64,000 nt of DNA, taken from assembly GCA_015680685.1 (NCBI GenBank), contig MNCI01017692.1, positions 376,756-440,755 on the forward strand, written 5' to 3'. The translations under genes and the position numbers were made by a program. Origin of the DNA: Gnetum montanum. Taxonomy: Eukaryota > Streptophyta > Gnetopsida > Gnetales > Gnetaceae. Position 1 is the stretch's first letter. Each line of letters opens with the position of its first letter. Under the pieces are notes generated by a model. It did no database searches and had not been told where the DNA came from. It saw only the letters and a list, made by a program, of their open reading frames with translations. Positions 39,701 to 55,100 of this stretch are shown piece after piece.

Positions 39701-42700
39701 CTAATCCCCTAGCCCCAAAGAACCAAGGATCCCTTGCAAAATAGATTCTTTGCTGGCAATGAACTAGAAGACAAAAAGAAACGTCACCATGTAGAACACA
39801 GATCTCACCTTAAGCACATTCCAACTAGTGGTTCCCACCTTTTAACCAACTCTACCCATAGAGGAGCACATTAAAAACACACAAGATTGCATTTCATCAC
39901 TAGCATCCCTTTCATTGAGATTGCTTCAAAGACCTGAAAAAGCCATCCTTGCCCTCACACCAGGAGATGGAAGTTGAGAATCAACCTCATTCCCCCTCCT
40001 CTCCTAATACCACACTTCATCCTCCACTTCACCTACAGAAAGACCATTCTCAACATCCATAGTCTCCTACTCCTTTGTACTCTTTGTCACCCATCATCCC
40101 CCCACTGCCTATTAGCCCTATTAGAATTGTCTTCCACCCTCTTTTGCTCCATCCTCCCACCCTAGTTTTCTTTAGTACAAGAGCCATTTATGTTATGCCT
40201 TTTACAAGTCATGTTCTCATATATTGTATACATAGTGGTATTCTTTGGTTGGCATTATTAATGTTAGTATTAATTTATAGTATCCTTGTGTTAATGCTAT
40301 GATGATATATTAGTTATTAATGTCAGTTGTCTATGTTTAATTTGTTATATCATCTACAACTAAACCTGTGTTAACATGTATTAATGGGGGACATTGGTAA
40401 ACAACTAAATTTTTATTTTTTATATTTAAAAAAAGTTAAAGTTCCAAGGAGATGTGCAACCCTAATCCCACCCAATTGCCTATAAGTAACATATCTTATC
40501 CCTTATTTTCTGTAGGCTACAACATGAGCATCTAAGAGTTGGAAGCAAGGAGTTAGTAGACTTAGGGTTTTGCTACAAAAGTCCAAGGGAATCATCTATT
40601 TTCTGTAAGCAAAATTCGTCCTTTTTGTTGCCTAGTTATATCGTTGTTTCACTAAGGTTGTGTTCATCTCTTCTCAAGATCCATTTTATAAAGGTCACAT
40701 CATTTCATGCTACCATATTGTCATTAATGTTTAATCCATTCTTTTATTTGTTCTTGTAGTATCTGTAGTCTCGTATTGTGATATCTATTACTTTGTATTT
40801 CTCGTCTACAAGTTGATTACTATTTTATTTCTATGGAGTCTTTACATAGTCAGTCGTAAATGTTTGCAATTGTATTGTGGATGACGTTTTATGTACTTGG
40901 ATCTGCGAAGAAAGCAAGTCAAGTCATCAAAACATTGTAGATCACTAACAACATATGACCATTGATCAGGAAGCCATAGATCGCCAACTAGAGGCAACAG
41001 ATTAAGGAACTTTTATGTCACCGATCACAAGTAGGATAGTATGCAATAACATGTGCTTGTAAAGTAAGAGCTGGGCTGGTGGTCATCCATCTAGTAAATC
41101 TAGGTGACAACTCAAACACCAATGAGTATAAAGTTTGGATTACGGTTGCCAATAGGGGAGCTATTCATGGAAACTATCATTGGTATTGTTGTTGTTGGTA
41201 AAATCACTTATTGAGTGTTCAGCAATTGATTTTTCCTATCTTGGGCTAGTTGTAACCATCGGTGGGTCTGTTATTACAACCTGATGCATCCTTCTACCTT
41301 ATCTGCTAGCACATCTCCAGAATCTTATAGGTGGGAAACAGATTTTTCCTTGTATTCAGATATTGTCCTAAGAGGAGGAACCCCACCTAGGAGAGAAGAT
41401 GTTTGCTAGTAACAATTTTTTCTGTTCAAGATATTGATTGGTGTAACAACACATGGATGTTCATTGTTGTATAATTCTTTTTCTCTTTTTGGTTTAATTC
41501 AGAAAGAATTGTGGCTATAAAGTGAACCATGACATTAGACTTTTTTAAAATTTATTTTTATTTTTAACTCTTCTGCCTATAAAATTATGGCTTACAAAGA
41601 GACTTGTCTTATTCACTAGTTAGCCACTTGGCTTAATTAGCATGTTGAATATTAATGATTCCTTGCAATAGAATCATAGACTAGTTGTTTCTATTATTGC
41701 CCAGGATACTATTTTTGTTAGCATGCATGTCACTATTTATGTTCCTACACAAATTTATTGTTTCTAATCTGCATAAGATACTGCTTCTATTTTTTCGCTC
41801 AGGTTAATGCTTTTAAACATGGATATTATATAGTTTAATTGCTACTACTGCATATTGTTGTTCCTATCTAGGCATGGGTTGTTGTTTTCTATGGATTGTT
41901 ACTGTAATGAATATTTTCATCTTTCATATTCCACTGAAATAATTGGGATGTGACAATTTGACATCACAGACCTTGTTGGGTATAGAGCAATTTCGGCAAT
42001 TACTTGGAATAAGTTAGGGCTGCATTACAAAACATGGCATTAGAGAATCTAACTATTTACTTTCTTGTCTCCATTTGCATTAGAGAGTTAGAGCACACAA
42101 AGATAAGTATGCATTGTTCGGTTATATAGCATGAATATATGTTGAGTATTAATATTTTCATTGGTATAGAATCATAGCCAATGTTACCTTTTCTGATTCT
42201 ACGCAGGTTCCAAGTTCTATTTTTGCATAGCTTACTGTTTCTGTACTTACACATTTGCACATGTTTTTCTGATTCTACGCAGGTTCCAAGTTCTATTTTT
42301 GCATAGCTTACTGTTTCTGTACTTACACATTTGCACATGTTATTATTTTTGTTGTTGCATTGACTACTATTTCGATTCCCATGAAAGATATTTTCTCTAT
42401 TCTTGCACAGGTTACTGTTTCGATCATTGCACAAGCTACTGCTGTTTCAATTTTGTTTGCATAGATACTGTTTATTGCTAGTACAAATTATTGTAGATTG
42501 TTGCAAATGAGATCCCCTACAGATTATGCGCTGCAATTTTTTTGAGCATTGAATATATGGATTAATGTGGGAGAATATGGTGCTTACTGCACTTACGCAT
42601 CTTTCTGCTGTGCAGCTCAAGCATGCATGAAAATTAACAGCTACATGTGGTGCCAAAATTCTCTCCAGTTTTTCTAGAGTTAAAATTAGAAGTAAAAAGT

Positions 42701-45700
42701 TTGTAAAAGCTGAATGAAATACCCATTAACACAACTCTCTGGTACAATTTTCTTAAGTTAAAATTAGCAAAAAAAAATGTGCACACAAATATTTTTTACA
42801 CCATATGTGCGTGAGGTACTTTTATGCACACTCATGAATTCTGCAGTGAAAAGTCAAACACATATGGACATTCATCCTTCAATCATGTTCGAGAGCCAGG
42901 AGTCACCAATGTCACTGAGCATCGTTCCCAATAGTGTTGTTAGATTAGGACATCACTTAGAAACTCAATGCTCATTCCACCAAGGTAGAGTCTTAAAAAG
43001 GTCAATGGATTAGTGAAAGTTTAACCTCTTTTTCAGTAGTTACACCCAAGCTCAAACTTAGGTCTTATAACTTGAGAAACAAATACCTTACCATAACTTC
43101 AAATGATGGTTGCTAGTGTTGTTTTACTATATGATGTAAACTGAGATGAATATTTTCCTTCCTTCACATTTCAAGCCACTATGATGTAACAAATAGGATC
43201 AAAATTAGACATGACTAAATGAACCTACTGGCCAGATTTATAAAATCTCCATGAGAATATAGTGTTTTCTCCTTCATTTTTTTCCATATTTAGGCATATT
43301 TGCAGATTTGCATGCATGCATGGATTTCAAGATAAATAAAGCAAAGCTAACTAAAGATCCAGGCCATTGAAAATTTTGGAAAAATCCCAAGTTATCATTA
43401 TTCAGAAACAGAAATGATATAAGCCTGATAGAGAACTATGATAAGGATCTAGCTTCCAATTTATGTAATGTTAGCATTTGAAGCAACAAAAAGGATATGT
43501 CAAGTCTGCGTAGTTTATTGAATTGGTAAAAAGTAAATATTTTAGTAAACAAGAACTCTTTCAGGTTATTACCATCATGCACCTTGGTAGAAAGAATGTA
43601 ACAACCCACTTATACTTGGGTTTTGTCTTGATGTTTGTGGAAGTTGTTGTGAGTGTGCTTCATTGTGATGATATTTAAGGTTTGGTTCTAATTCGTAGAT
43701 TTACCTATGTTTTCGTAATTATTAGACCTGATTTGTGTTGACAATGCATTCATGATTTGTATGCTTTGGTACTAACTTGTCAATCTATCGGCACTTGGAT
43801 GTTATGGAAAGTGGACAAGTGTTCCTATATCAGGGACAAGTGTGGGTAAAGAAGCAAGTCCAGCGGCGGAACTTTCATATGGCAACTTGGAACATTGATA
43901 TCACTGTTTTAGGAAAACCAAAAAAGATATGGCAAAAACAATTAAAGATGATCTAAAAAAATTGTGAATATACAAAGAACACATAGCAAATGGCAACAAA
44001 AGAACTCATGTAGTAGACACCATTTAGTTGGGACAAGGCAAGGATGATGATGATGAAACTAATTGTTGTTGATATGTTTGTGTTCATAATTTATATGATT
44101 AGGTGCTAATTTGTAGACCTATCTATAATTTAATTATGCTGATAGATTTAACTGTTGTTGATGTGCTTATGTTGATGATTTGTATGAGTTGATACTAACT
44201 TGTTGATCTATCTATAATTTCATAATTGCAATGGATTTGAGGAGTGTTGATGTACTCATGACCTGTATAATAAATAACACCTCTTGTATGTATGTATTGA
44301 ATAATGTGCTGGTGATTGGTTGAAGGATCAATTATTCTTCTTTGTGATCAATTTGAATTAGGTTAATGTATGATGTGTATTACTAGATACAAGTACTAAT
44401 TATGTTCCATCCATTGACTTAACATCTACAGATTGAATGAATGAAAGGAATGTTGAGCAGAGATGGAGATGAAATGTGGCATTGTTTGTGAGGTTCCTAC
44501 TATGCTTTAACTGTTCATGTGTTGTATGACCTATGTGCATCGGAATGATTTCTGAAATTGATTAGAATGTTTCTTTGTGTACTATATATATTAATGCAAG
44601 CATCTCATGTACATGCTTTGTCATGTGTTCATACACGCTTTTGATTCATTATCTCTAGGTGCTATTGTATGAATACTAATTATTGGGCAATCAATTTTGA
44701 AAAGCAAAAAAAAAAGGATGAAACAGGTACATTTTTCTTAGCATGAATGTTTCTTTTAAAATATATATATATATATGGAGATGGATCCTTCACTACTATA
44801 TAGTTTTTGTACCTTAAATTGCAATTTATAGGTTTCATGAATAACATGTTTTCCTGCAATTTGACTCTCCATATGACTAATTATGTTTTGTTGTGCATAA
44901 TTTAAGATTATTAAGGTGAGATGACTTAGTTAGTTGGCCTATTCCTAAGCTAGACGGCTATGGATATGATTTAAAGTTTAGATGTTTTGACATTTGTATT
45001 GCACCTTCAATGCATAGTGTATATCAAAAGATGTCAATCATCATATTCACATTCTCTTTCTACTATATCCTTATATCACTATTTGCATTATATAATTTTC
45101 TATGCTATGCTCTATTTTTTTTTATGTAAATTGATTGTTGTCTATGCTGGTCTTAATGCAAGTTGAATTTTTTATGATTGATTAAATGTTGGAGACAATA
45201 TTTTCAGCCTTGCATTTCAAGCCATGTTTTGGGGGCTCTAGGAGTTGGCTGTTGCTCCCTACGATGAGATGTTACAAGAATTTCTACAACATTATTTATT
45301 TACCAAACTCTAAAAACCATTAGAAAATGTTTGCTTTCCTAGAAAACTTATCTAAACTATCTACTTATATATTTCGATTCCACTCATGATTAAAAAATTG
45401 ATCATTCTTCACTTCAGTGAAAAATCAAACTTTAAAAAAAGTTATCAATTCTATGTGAATTTTTTAGATAGCTTCTTCAAAAAAGTAGCATAAAGACTTT
45501 TTCATAAAAGTAGCCAAAAAAAAACATAACTTTTTAGGAAAACCTTCCAAAATAATATAATAAAATATTTCTATTTTATTGGAGATTAAAATTTTAAAAT
45601 CAAAATTCTTCATTATAAAATATTCAACTATATTCAACTTTAATATATTATGAATATACCAGCATATACATTTGACTCATAATTTCTTATATTATGTGTA

Positions 45701-45984
45701 ATATATTATGAACATTTTACAACTAGACATTAATGTAAAATGTTTTATCTTGTTATGACTTTGTTTAATTATAATTTTAAATGAACTTTAATTTTTTAAA
45801 CTTAAAAGAATACTGTTTGCAATATCGTATATTGATTATACCATTTGTTAATATGTTTCTGTATATTTAATTTTTTCCAAATCTTTAATTACTAAATTCC
45901 ACTTTTTATTCACTTTCTCCATTCATGGTATTTTAATGAAGTCTTTTAACCAAGTCAAAATCCATGATGGCCATCCTTCCTATT

Positions 45985-46015
<31 letters not shown>

Positions 46016-46111
46016 GGGNNNNNNNNNNNNNNNNNNNNNNNNNNNNNNNNNNNNNNNNNNNNNNNNNNNNNNNNNNNNNNNNNNNNNNNNNNNNNNNNNN
46101 NNNNNNNNTCA

Positions 46112-46145
<34 letters not shown>

Positions 46146-49100
46146 ATTGGGGTAACATATCAATCTCTAATATTCATAGCACATGAACATATGAATCTCA
46201 AAAGAACTTCATCTTTAATCCAGTCTGCACCATATCTTAACCTTCTCTCATATATTCACTTCTAATTTGGTTTTATCCTTTTTGGTACCTGCATCATCTA
46301 TCTCATCATATTTATCTCCATGATCATCATTGTTTTTAATGTTTTTTAGTTTACCAACGCCAAGGAGAAAACAATAACATGACTACAAAAGAATTTCAAA
46401 CTCACAATATAAAGTTGAAACAATAATTTTATTGTTAGTAGCTCAAATGGAAGTATCACAACATACTCCAGAGTGTATGAGCTCAACTCCACAAAGTAAG
46501 GTTGAAATATACGAATCTTCTTCTGTCATCTGTGATTCATAAGGCCAAATTCGCTGATGAAGCCAAGTCATTAAGTCAACATCATCTGCAATGCCTCGAG
46601 CTAATTGTTGAGATGTATGAACATGAGTGTTGATCAATCCTGTCAACAATGAATGTTCGATTAAGACTGATGTTCAGAGTAATGTAACTTGCAAATTTTT
46701 CTAGGATTAGTTGTTTAAATGTTTATGGACATGGCAAAAAAATGACCAGCATACAGCATCATATAACTCAAATTCAATTCACTAATCAATTAGGGGTAGA
46801 TAACTACAATCAGTTATAACAAAATTAGTTTTTCATAACTAAAGGAGGAAGTTACAAACTTTTCTAATAGAAAATCAAAGAAATGATAGAGGATTGGCTT
46901 CACTGTATATAACAATCTCCCACAAGAAGTCAAATTTGCACTACTTCCTAAATTCCTTTATTACGTATGTATAAATCCCATCTTCATTGTGAGAAAGACA
47001 ATCATCTGCTTTTATAAACATATCAACTACATTCTCATCTGTATATACTATCTTTAGTTCTAAAATATTTTCTTCCACTTGTGATATGAAAATATATTTT
47101 GCATCTATATGCTTATTTTACATCTATATACTTAGTCCTTGCATGAAACGCAGCATCCTTGGCTAAGAATATACCACTTTTTACTATCATATAGTAAATT
47201 ATATGATTTTTGTTTCAGGCCCATCTTGTTTAAAAAAAACTATGCAACCACATCATCTCCTTGCAAACCTCTACCAATGCTGCATACTGTAATTTTACAA
47301 TCTGCACATCTAGCTAATAGCTCCTCCTCCAAGAGTTTAAACACCGTTGCAGAATTTCTCTTATCAAGCTTGCTTGTTGTAGATTTTCTCTTATCGAGTT
47401 TGCCTCCGTTATCTACATCTACATATCAAACAAGTTCCAAATTTTTCCAACTAAAACATAAATAGTGAGATCTGTCATCTTTTAAACACTGAAGTATCAC
47501 TTAACAATATTCCAATGCTTTATACCAAAGTGCCTAGCATATCTACTTACAACTCCCACCATATATACAACTACTCTTCTGCAGATCATACCATACATTA
47601 AACTTCTTACAACTCACTTATATGGAAATTCCATCATGATTTTCTCATAATCATAGAACACTCTTTCTTAGATAACTTGAAATATGATGCTAGGGAAGTA
47701 CTCACTAGTTTTACTTAAGCCATGTTGAATTGATACAACACTTCGTTGATGAAAACTTATTGACTTAACCATAGCTTTCTTTGTACTTTGTTTCTTTGAA
47801 TTTACATCTCCAAAATGTGTTTATTTTTATCTAAATCTATCATTGCAAACTTTTGGAACATGCTAACTTTCAAGGTTTTTATTTCGGGCACATCATCACC
47901 AGTAATTAACACATCATCAACATATAGTAAAAGGTTTACCAATTTACTCTATATGCTTCCTTTAAAATAGATACAATGATCAACATCAAACCTAATAAAT
48001 TGGAGATTATGCACAAATATGTCGAAGTTCTTGTACCAGAGTATTGGGTTTTCAAGTTATATAAACTAATCTTGAAACTTGCAAACAAAATCTGCTTGTT
48101 GCTAATCTATAGAACCTTCAGGCCATTTCACTTAGGTCTCCTCTTCTAAATCTCAATGTAAGAATATTGTTTTAACATTTAGTTGTTGCAACTCTAAGTC
48201 AAACTACTACTGATGATAACATTGTTTGAGTTGAAGCATGTTTTACAAAATGAGAATAAATTTATAAAAAATCAGTGCCTTCTTTTTGTGCGCATCATTT
48301 GGTCAGCAATCTATCTTTGAACCTCCTTAAAAGGTCAGCCTTACTTTGATTTTAAACAATTGTTAATGCTTCAAATCTTTCTTCCCAGCAAGAAGAGGAA
48401 GCAATTCCCAAGTTTGATTTTGCTTCAATAAATGCATCTCTCCATCCATGGCAAATTTTCTTCAAATTTTCCAATATAGTCTGTGTAAGGCTTTCTAAAA
48501 ACATTCTGGCCCACAATTTTTAATGTAAAGTATACTCTGTAAAGAGGGAGAGTACCTTTCAACAGGCCTAGTAAATCATGTAGATCTACAAACCAAATGT
48601 TGAGGTGTCATCAACATTTTCCAAATGATGTCCAATTTCATTATCTTAAATCTTATCTTCATTGCAACTACTTTCACTGCTCTCAATGTCATTATCCTCA
48701 TTAGGATTAGGCATTACAAATGGTTGGTGAATTTGCATTTGTTGCAATGGTCGGATTGAAATAGTGAAGGATGTATCAATTTTTACCTATTCTTCTATTC
48801 TATCTAGCTATTCAGGTTGTTGATAAATGACATATTCATTTAAATAGATATCTCTAATCCTAAACATCCTTTAGGTAATGGATACCATAACATATATCTT
48901 ATATCATCACCATCATAGCCCACAAAAATGCACCTATATGCTTTATCTTCAATTTTGGATTTGTTTTCTCTTAAGCGTATATGTGTATGCAATGCAACAA
49001 AAGGTTCTAAGATGCATGTAACTTATTCACCTACCACTTCATTCGTATTTTTTCATCTAATGTCCACTAGGGAATTTATTAATTAAATACAAAAGTTTTT

Positions 49101-52100
49101 GCAACTTCATACCAAAAACTGTTTCACAATCCACATGTTTTAGAAAGCTAGTGATAGGTGGCTTAAGTGGTTAGCTCATTATCTTATTAAGCAAGACGTT
49201 ATCAGTTCAATTCACAATTAAGGCATTGTTCTATTCTTCTATGATTCTTCTAATGTACCATGATAACCATATGTCTTAGGGTGTACTTATAGTCAAATCA
49301 TTCAAGTCCAACACACTCCCCCCACCTGCCTTTCCCCAAAAAACAATCTACATGTTATAAAATAATACAAATGCTATTCAGGGTTGTTCTATTATACTTT
49401 TTGCCAACACCCTTTTCTATGATTTACCAAGGACTATCTTGTAATGTTTGATGCCAATGGCACCAGTGGTGATGACACATAGGACTAATTTTTCTGCCTT
49501 AGCCCACACTAATCCTATTCCCCAAAAAGCACAATGCAGGGATGATTGTTGTAAAAAGCCAAATGGCAATTTAAATGAATTCTCACATTCAATCAAAATT
49601 AGGCAAAAACAAATACACAATGTAATGAACACATTCTGCAACCACAAGGACAGGAATTCTTGATTACTCATTTCTATACACATATACACAACAATCGCTG
49701 CATTAGAACAAAAACAACATTTAGGTTTAAGTCAGATCTTTGGGGCAAGTGCACATAAACTCTTCTCTTTTTCTTCCGGCTTTGTACTCAAACAGAGATC
49801 CTAGGCATTGTTTAATAGGTGTCCAAGGTTGTGCCACGTCACCCTCATTTCAAGCCTGCCCAAACTAATTTTAAAAAAGTTAAAGATTTATTACCAATTC
49901 AAACATGCACAAGTCTCCAAATATGACATATATCATCAAGCATTGGTCCTTAACCTACCAAAATAGGGACACTACAATTTTGGCTAAGGAAAGGTATCCC
50001 TGCTCTAGATATTCCCTTCAAAAAGTGAATTCAGGTGAACAACAAATTAGGTAGACATTATCCCCCATTCAGCCAATTTCATCTCATGTTTCCACATAGC
50101 ATTTTCAAGAGTCTAATCTCCCCAATGCACCAAGTACTTGAATATCTTGGTGTCATGCGTGCTCAAAGCCTCCCTCAGCTTAACCACACCATCTTCTTCT
50201 CAATTAAAAATTTGGGACTCTCAATGGCCCCCTTCGACTCCTCCATGTTGTCCTTCAAAACCTGCTGATCTACTGGTCGATAGAATCAAGTCAAAACAAA
50301 GACATTAAACATAAAGTTCATGCCCATCTTACTAGGCATCAAGATCTTAAAGGCATTGTCATTTATTTTGACCTTAATTTTGAAAGGCCCCATCTTCTTC
50401 GCTTTCAATTTGAAGAAATTAATTCCCCTCCACCTCTTCTTGTTGAAAATGAATCCACACCAAATTCCAAACTTCAAATTTGAACATTTTCTTGCCCTCA
50501 TTCTTCTTTCATGACACAAATTCATCATTATTCTTCAATCATTGCCTTACTTGCTCATGTAGCCCTCTCACGTCATTCACAAAATCAGCACTCAATTGTT
50601 CTTTCACAGCAATATTTGCAACATCATCAACCGTTGGGTTGGATCATAATTTGGCTCAAAAGAGCTCTTTCCCAGGCTAGAATGAAAGGCATTGTTGTAG
50701 GAAAATTCAGCACAAGACAACAAATTCTCCCACCTATTTGGCTGTCCTTTACATAAACACCTTAAAATATAAAGCAACAATTTGTTTACTGCCTCTATTT
50801 GCCCATCTGATTGAGGGCGATACGCACTGTAAAAATTTAGCTTGGGTCCCAAATTTCTCCAAAAGTATCACCAAAAATACCCTATGAAACATGAGCCTCT
50901 ATCAATGAAAATGCACAAACAATACCACGTAGTTTTACCACATGCTAGAAGAAAAGATGTGCAAAGTGATAAGCGTCATTTGCATTCTTGAAAGGAAAAA
51001 AATGTATCATTTTAGTGAATCAACTCACCACTATAAAAATAGCATCATGCCCATTCTTGGTCTTGGGAATTCCACTCACAATGTTCGTAGACACACATTC
51101 ACATGGTGCCTTGCAAATAGGCAAAGGTAAATACTAACCCTTAATCCCCTTTTCTCCTTTGAACTTCTGACATATGATGCACTCCTTCACAAATTGGGCA
51201 ACATTATCAGTCAAACCAAGGCAAAAATAATGTCTACTTACTAAATCAATGGTCTTGTCTCTACCCATGTGGCCAATCATACCACCACAATGCTTTTAAA
51301 CCACAATCTTGGATCTGAAATCACACCTTGGAATACATACCTTTCCACTTTTGAAAAGTGTTTAATTCTAAACATAGCCATTCCACAATTGGTCGATCCT
51401 TCCCAGCAAAGGTTCCTTCAAATCCTTCCCCACCTGGCCAAAATTAGCATCATCAACATACAACTTGGCAAAATCATTACTTTACTCCACCTAAGAAATA
51501 CTTAAATTATCATGCACTATGGAAAGTGCATCAGCTACCACAATGAACTTTCCACTCTTGTATGTCAACACAAAATTGAACTCTTATAGTTGGGCCACCT
51601 ATTTCATTTTCTTGGCACTCAACTTCTTTTGAAAATTCAAAAATTGCAATATTTCATGGTCAGTCATCAACAAAAACTTCTTCATTAACAAATAGTATCT
51701 TCAATGCTTGATAGTATCAAGAATCGTGTGTAGCTCCTTTTCATAAACATTGTACTTCAACCTTGCTTCATTCAGCTTCTTCAAGAAAACTGCAATTGGT
51801 CTCCCTTCCTAACATAGAACACCACCAATAGAAAGCACAGTTGCATCTACGTCCACCTAAAAAAGCTTCTAGAAATTCAAGATTTCTAGCACTTGCTCAC
51901 TGGAAATCTTTTCCTTTAACAAATCAAAACTCCTCTGTTCATCATCACTCCACCTAAAAGCATGATTCTTCTTCAACAATGTAAACATGGGTCAATAAAT
52001 ACTACCAAAGTTTCTAATAAAACTCTTGTAAGAACCAACCAACCTTAGAAAATAATATACCTCTCCAACATTCTTTAGGCTAGGCTATCCCTTAATGACC

Positions 52101-55100
52101 TTTACCTTGGCTGCCTCCATCTTGTCCTGGTTCTCAAAAACCATATGCCCCAAGTATATGATCTCCTATTTGAAGAATATGTACTTTTTAGTGTTAATTA
52201 CAAGCCAAGCATCCTTCAATTTTTGACACATCAAACACAAGTGCTCACAGTGCTTCTCCTCGTCTACATTGTATACAAGGATGCCATCAAACAACACAAT
52301 GCAACATTTTCCAATCGACTCCTTCAACACATTATGCATCAAACTCATGAACATGGCAAGGGCATTTGCCAACCCAAATGACATCAAAAGCCATTCAAAC
52401 AGTCCATCTGATGTCTTGAAAGTGGTCTTTCATTCATCACTAGGTCTAATTCTGATTTGGTGATATCCATTCCTTAGGCCAATCTTGCTTAAAAGTTTAG
52501 CATTGATGAATAGATCAAGAATATCATCCATTCTTCGAATTGGAAAACAATATCTTACCATGCTTCTATACACTTCCATTGAATCAATGCACATTCTCCA
52601 CTAATCATGTCCTTCTTAGGCATTAGTACTGTTGGCATATCACAAGGAGAAATGGATTCCTTCACAAATCCATTTGCAAGCAATTCACCTACCTGCTTTT
52701 GCAACTCCTCCCTTTGAATAGGTGTTATCCAATATGCCCTCTCATTGGAAATTGCAACACATAGAATGAAGTCAATTTAGAAATATGCATTCCTAATCGG
52801 TGGTAAAGATTCTAGCCTTCCCTGAAAACCATCATCAACAACAATGGTGTGAATCACAACAAAACCCCATGCCTAATACTTCATGTTCTCAAATGTATTC
52901 TCTTTCATCCAAAAGAATCAGGGATACATTTATAGAAGAGTGCTCTCTAATTTGCTCTACTATCATTGAAATTAAATTGCAGATTCCATCAAGTCTTGCC
53001 ATAGACCAAATGTTCCTAGCACCATCTAACTTGGCACCATTGTCATAACTCCATGATTTCACAAAAATTACATCGGCATAGTCAATTGGCATAACATCAC
53101 AAGTGACCTCATCATCCATGAAGCTTCTAATTTTGAATTTCAACGCACATTGCTCTCTCACCTCCTAAGATAAATCTCATGATAGGCAACAAACTTTGTA
53201 AGGCTAATAGTGTGGATAAGTTACCAACCTAAGTCTAGACAACGTCCTTGAAGATATTACATTTTCTTAGGCTTCTCCATCAATTAAAATGTGGATGAAT
53301 TCTCCACTCTTTAGAAATCTGGATCCAATTTTGAACAGCAGCTTCCTATCTAGATAATTTCTACCATTCACATTGCCCACAAAGATACAATAATGTAATG
53401 TTGACTTATCGTCATAATCAGTAACATTTGGGTTTCGCCTAGTAGATATTGGAGTGATGTAGTGTCAACCTGGAGGGTCAAAGCATTCACCAGAGGAAGT
53501 CCTGAGGCCGGATGCTCAAAAAATGGCCAACTATGAGTTCACCACAAGTCATGATGCTTGTCTTGTTTGACTTTTCTATTAGTCACAACCTGGCTATGAG
53601 TTGCAGTTGAGGTCTCTATAACCTTGAACAGGCTGTAAGACAGTTGTGACTCATAGTCGTAGTTTGATAAAATCTGGTAAAACAATGAGTAGCATGACCT
53701 AGGTGCTAGTTGGTTGCTACCAGGTCAGACCTTCAACTACAAGGCTAATGTTAGTTCTATGCAATACAACTTGGCTGTAGGTAAGGTGCAAGTTGGCCGC
53801 AACCTTTCTTATTACAACAAGATGGCCACAAGGGTGGTGCAAGTGCCTATAGATAAAAAATTCTACGAATGAAAAGGAGCACAACTGGGTATCAAGAGCT
53901 ATGAGGTCATAGCCTACGAGCACTCAAATGAAAAAACATGAAAACGTGTGTGAATTATCAAATACATCAAATGCAAGCCAATACAAGGGCTAAGAGTCCA
54001 CATTCAGGCGTCAACAACTCTAGATCTACAAAATGACACTCTTAATTATCCTTGAAACATCAAAATACATCAAGATTCAACAAATTGAGCCCTCTAGGAC
54101 ACAAAGCCTCTAGATCTACAACAAGAATGTTTTATCCTTGATGCCACAAGCCTCCACTACTTATTCCATTCTCAATTTACCATGAGAAGTGAGTAAATGA
54201 CAACCAGTTCTTCCTTCAATGTAAAAAAATCCCAAATGAGGGTTTAAGATGAACCAAATTTCTGTGAGAAAATGAGAGATAAAACAGAGAAGTAGTGTTC
54301 TTGTAACGAACCACTTCTCCTTGAATTTTTGCATTAACAATTGTAATAGTCTTTTGGTGTGCATGTGTGCATGTTTTGTGGACAAGTTATGTGTGCGCAT
54401 GTTTAAATACTTTATGCACAAGAAATATGTTTCAAAATACACACTGGGAATGTTTTAGAATAATAATAATAAATGATATATGGGAAAACAAAATATTTTG
54501 TGTTCTATTTCATCAAAGATGCTGAGAAACATAGGACAATGCTCTAAGGTGTACCTCAAGAGCTAAAACATATATGTTGAAATGCAAATGAATGCTCATA
54601 TTGAGGAACTTGACCTATGAATCAAGTTGGAGGAACCTGACCCATGAATCAGGGATACTTTGTGCAAATATTGTAGCTTTATATTTTATTTTATCTAAAT
54701 ATGATGCATTACTCTTTTTAGTTTAAAATAATATAATATAAGTACCCTCTCCATTGCTGTAGAAAGGTCACGTGATGACCTTTCAGGGATCGTAAGACGA
54801 TGGGAAAATTCACATCACTGATGACCTGAAAAAGAAGGTGCCTTATTTGATTATGTATCTTGAATTGCCCTTGTCATGAATCTATTTGAAAACTCTTTCC
54901 TTGCATCTTATGACAATTCTGAATGATAAAGAGAAAAATATTGGGTTGGAATGTTCAGGAGGAATTGAACCTAAGATTTAGCAAAATCTGAATTCTAAAA
55001 TATCAAAAATTGTTGATTTAGGAATTGAACCTGCAACCTATGAATATACATACTTTATTGATTTTATTTTAGTGATCATGAAGAGAATTGAACTCATGAT

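Larger units (their letters stand above)
30998..46466 (-). other. Intron 2 of the amidohydrolase gene (15.5 kb)
   Basis: The intron contains RTE-type and L1-type LINE fragments, SINE-like copies, a gypsy gag region, several LTR-like units and an N gap at 46019-46108. The stretches 32110-33650, 36560-37560, 39770-41680, 42490-42950 and 45280-46010 show no feature I can support, apart from a (CT)n run at about 36682-36710. Confidence 0.55.

Noticed and set aside
45933-46265. ORFs spanning the N gap
   Set aside because: They consist of F or K homopolymers and undefined residues.
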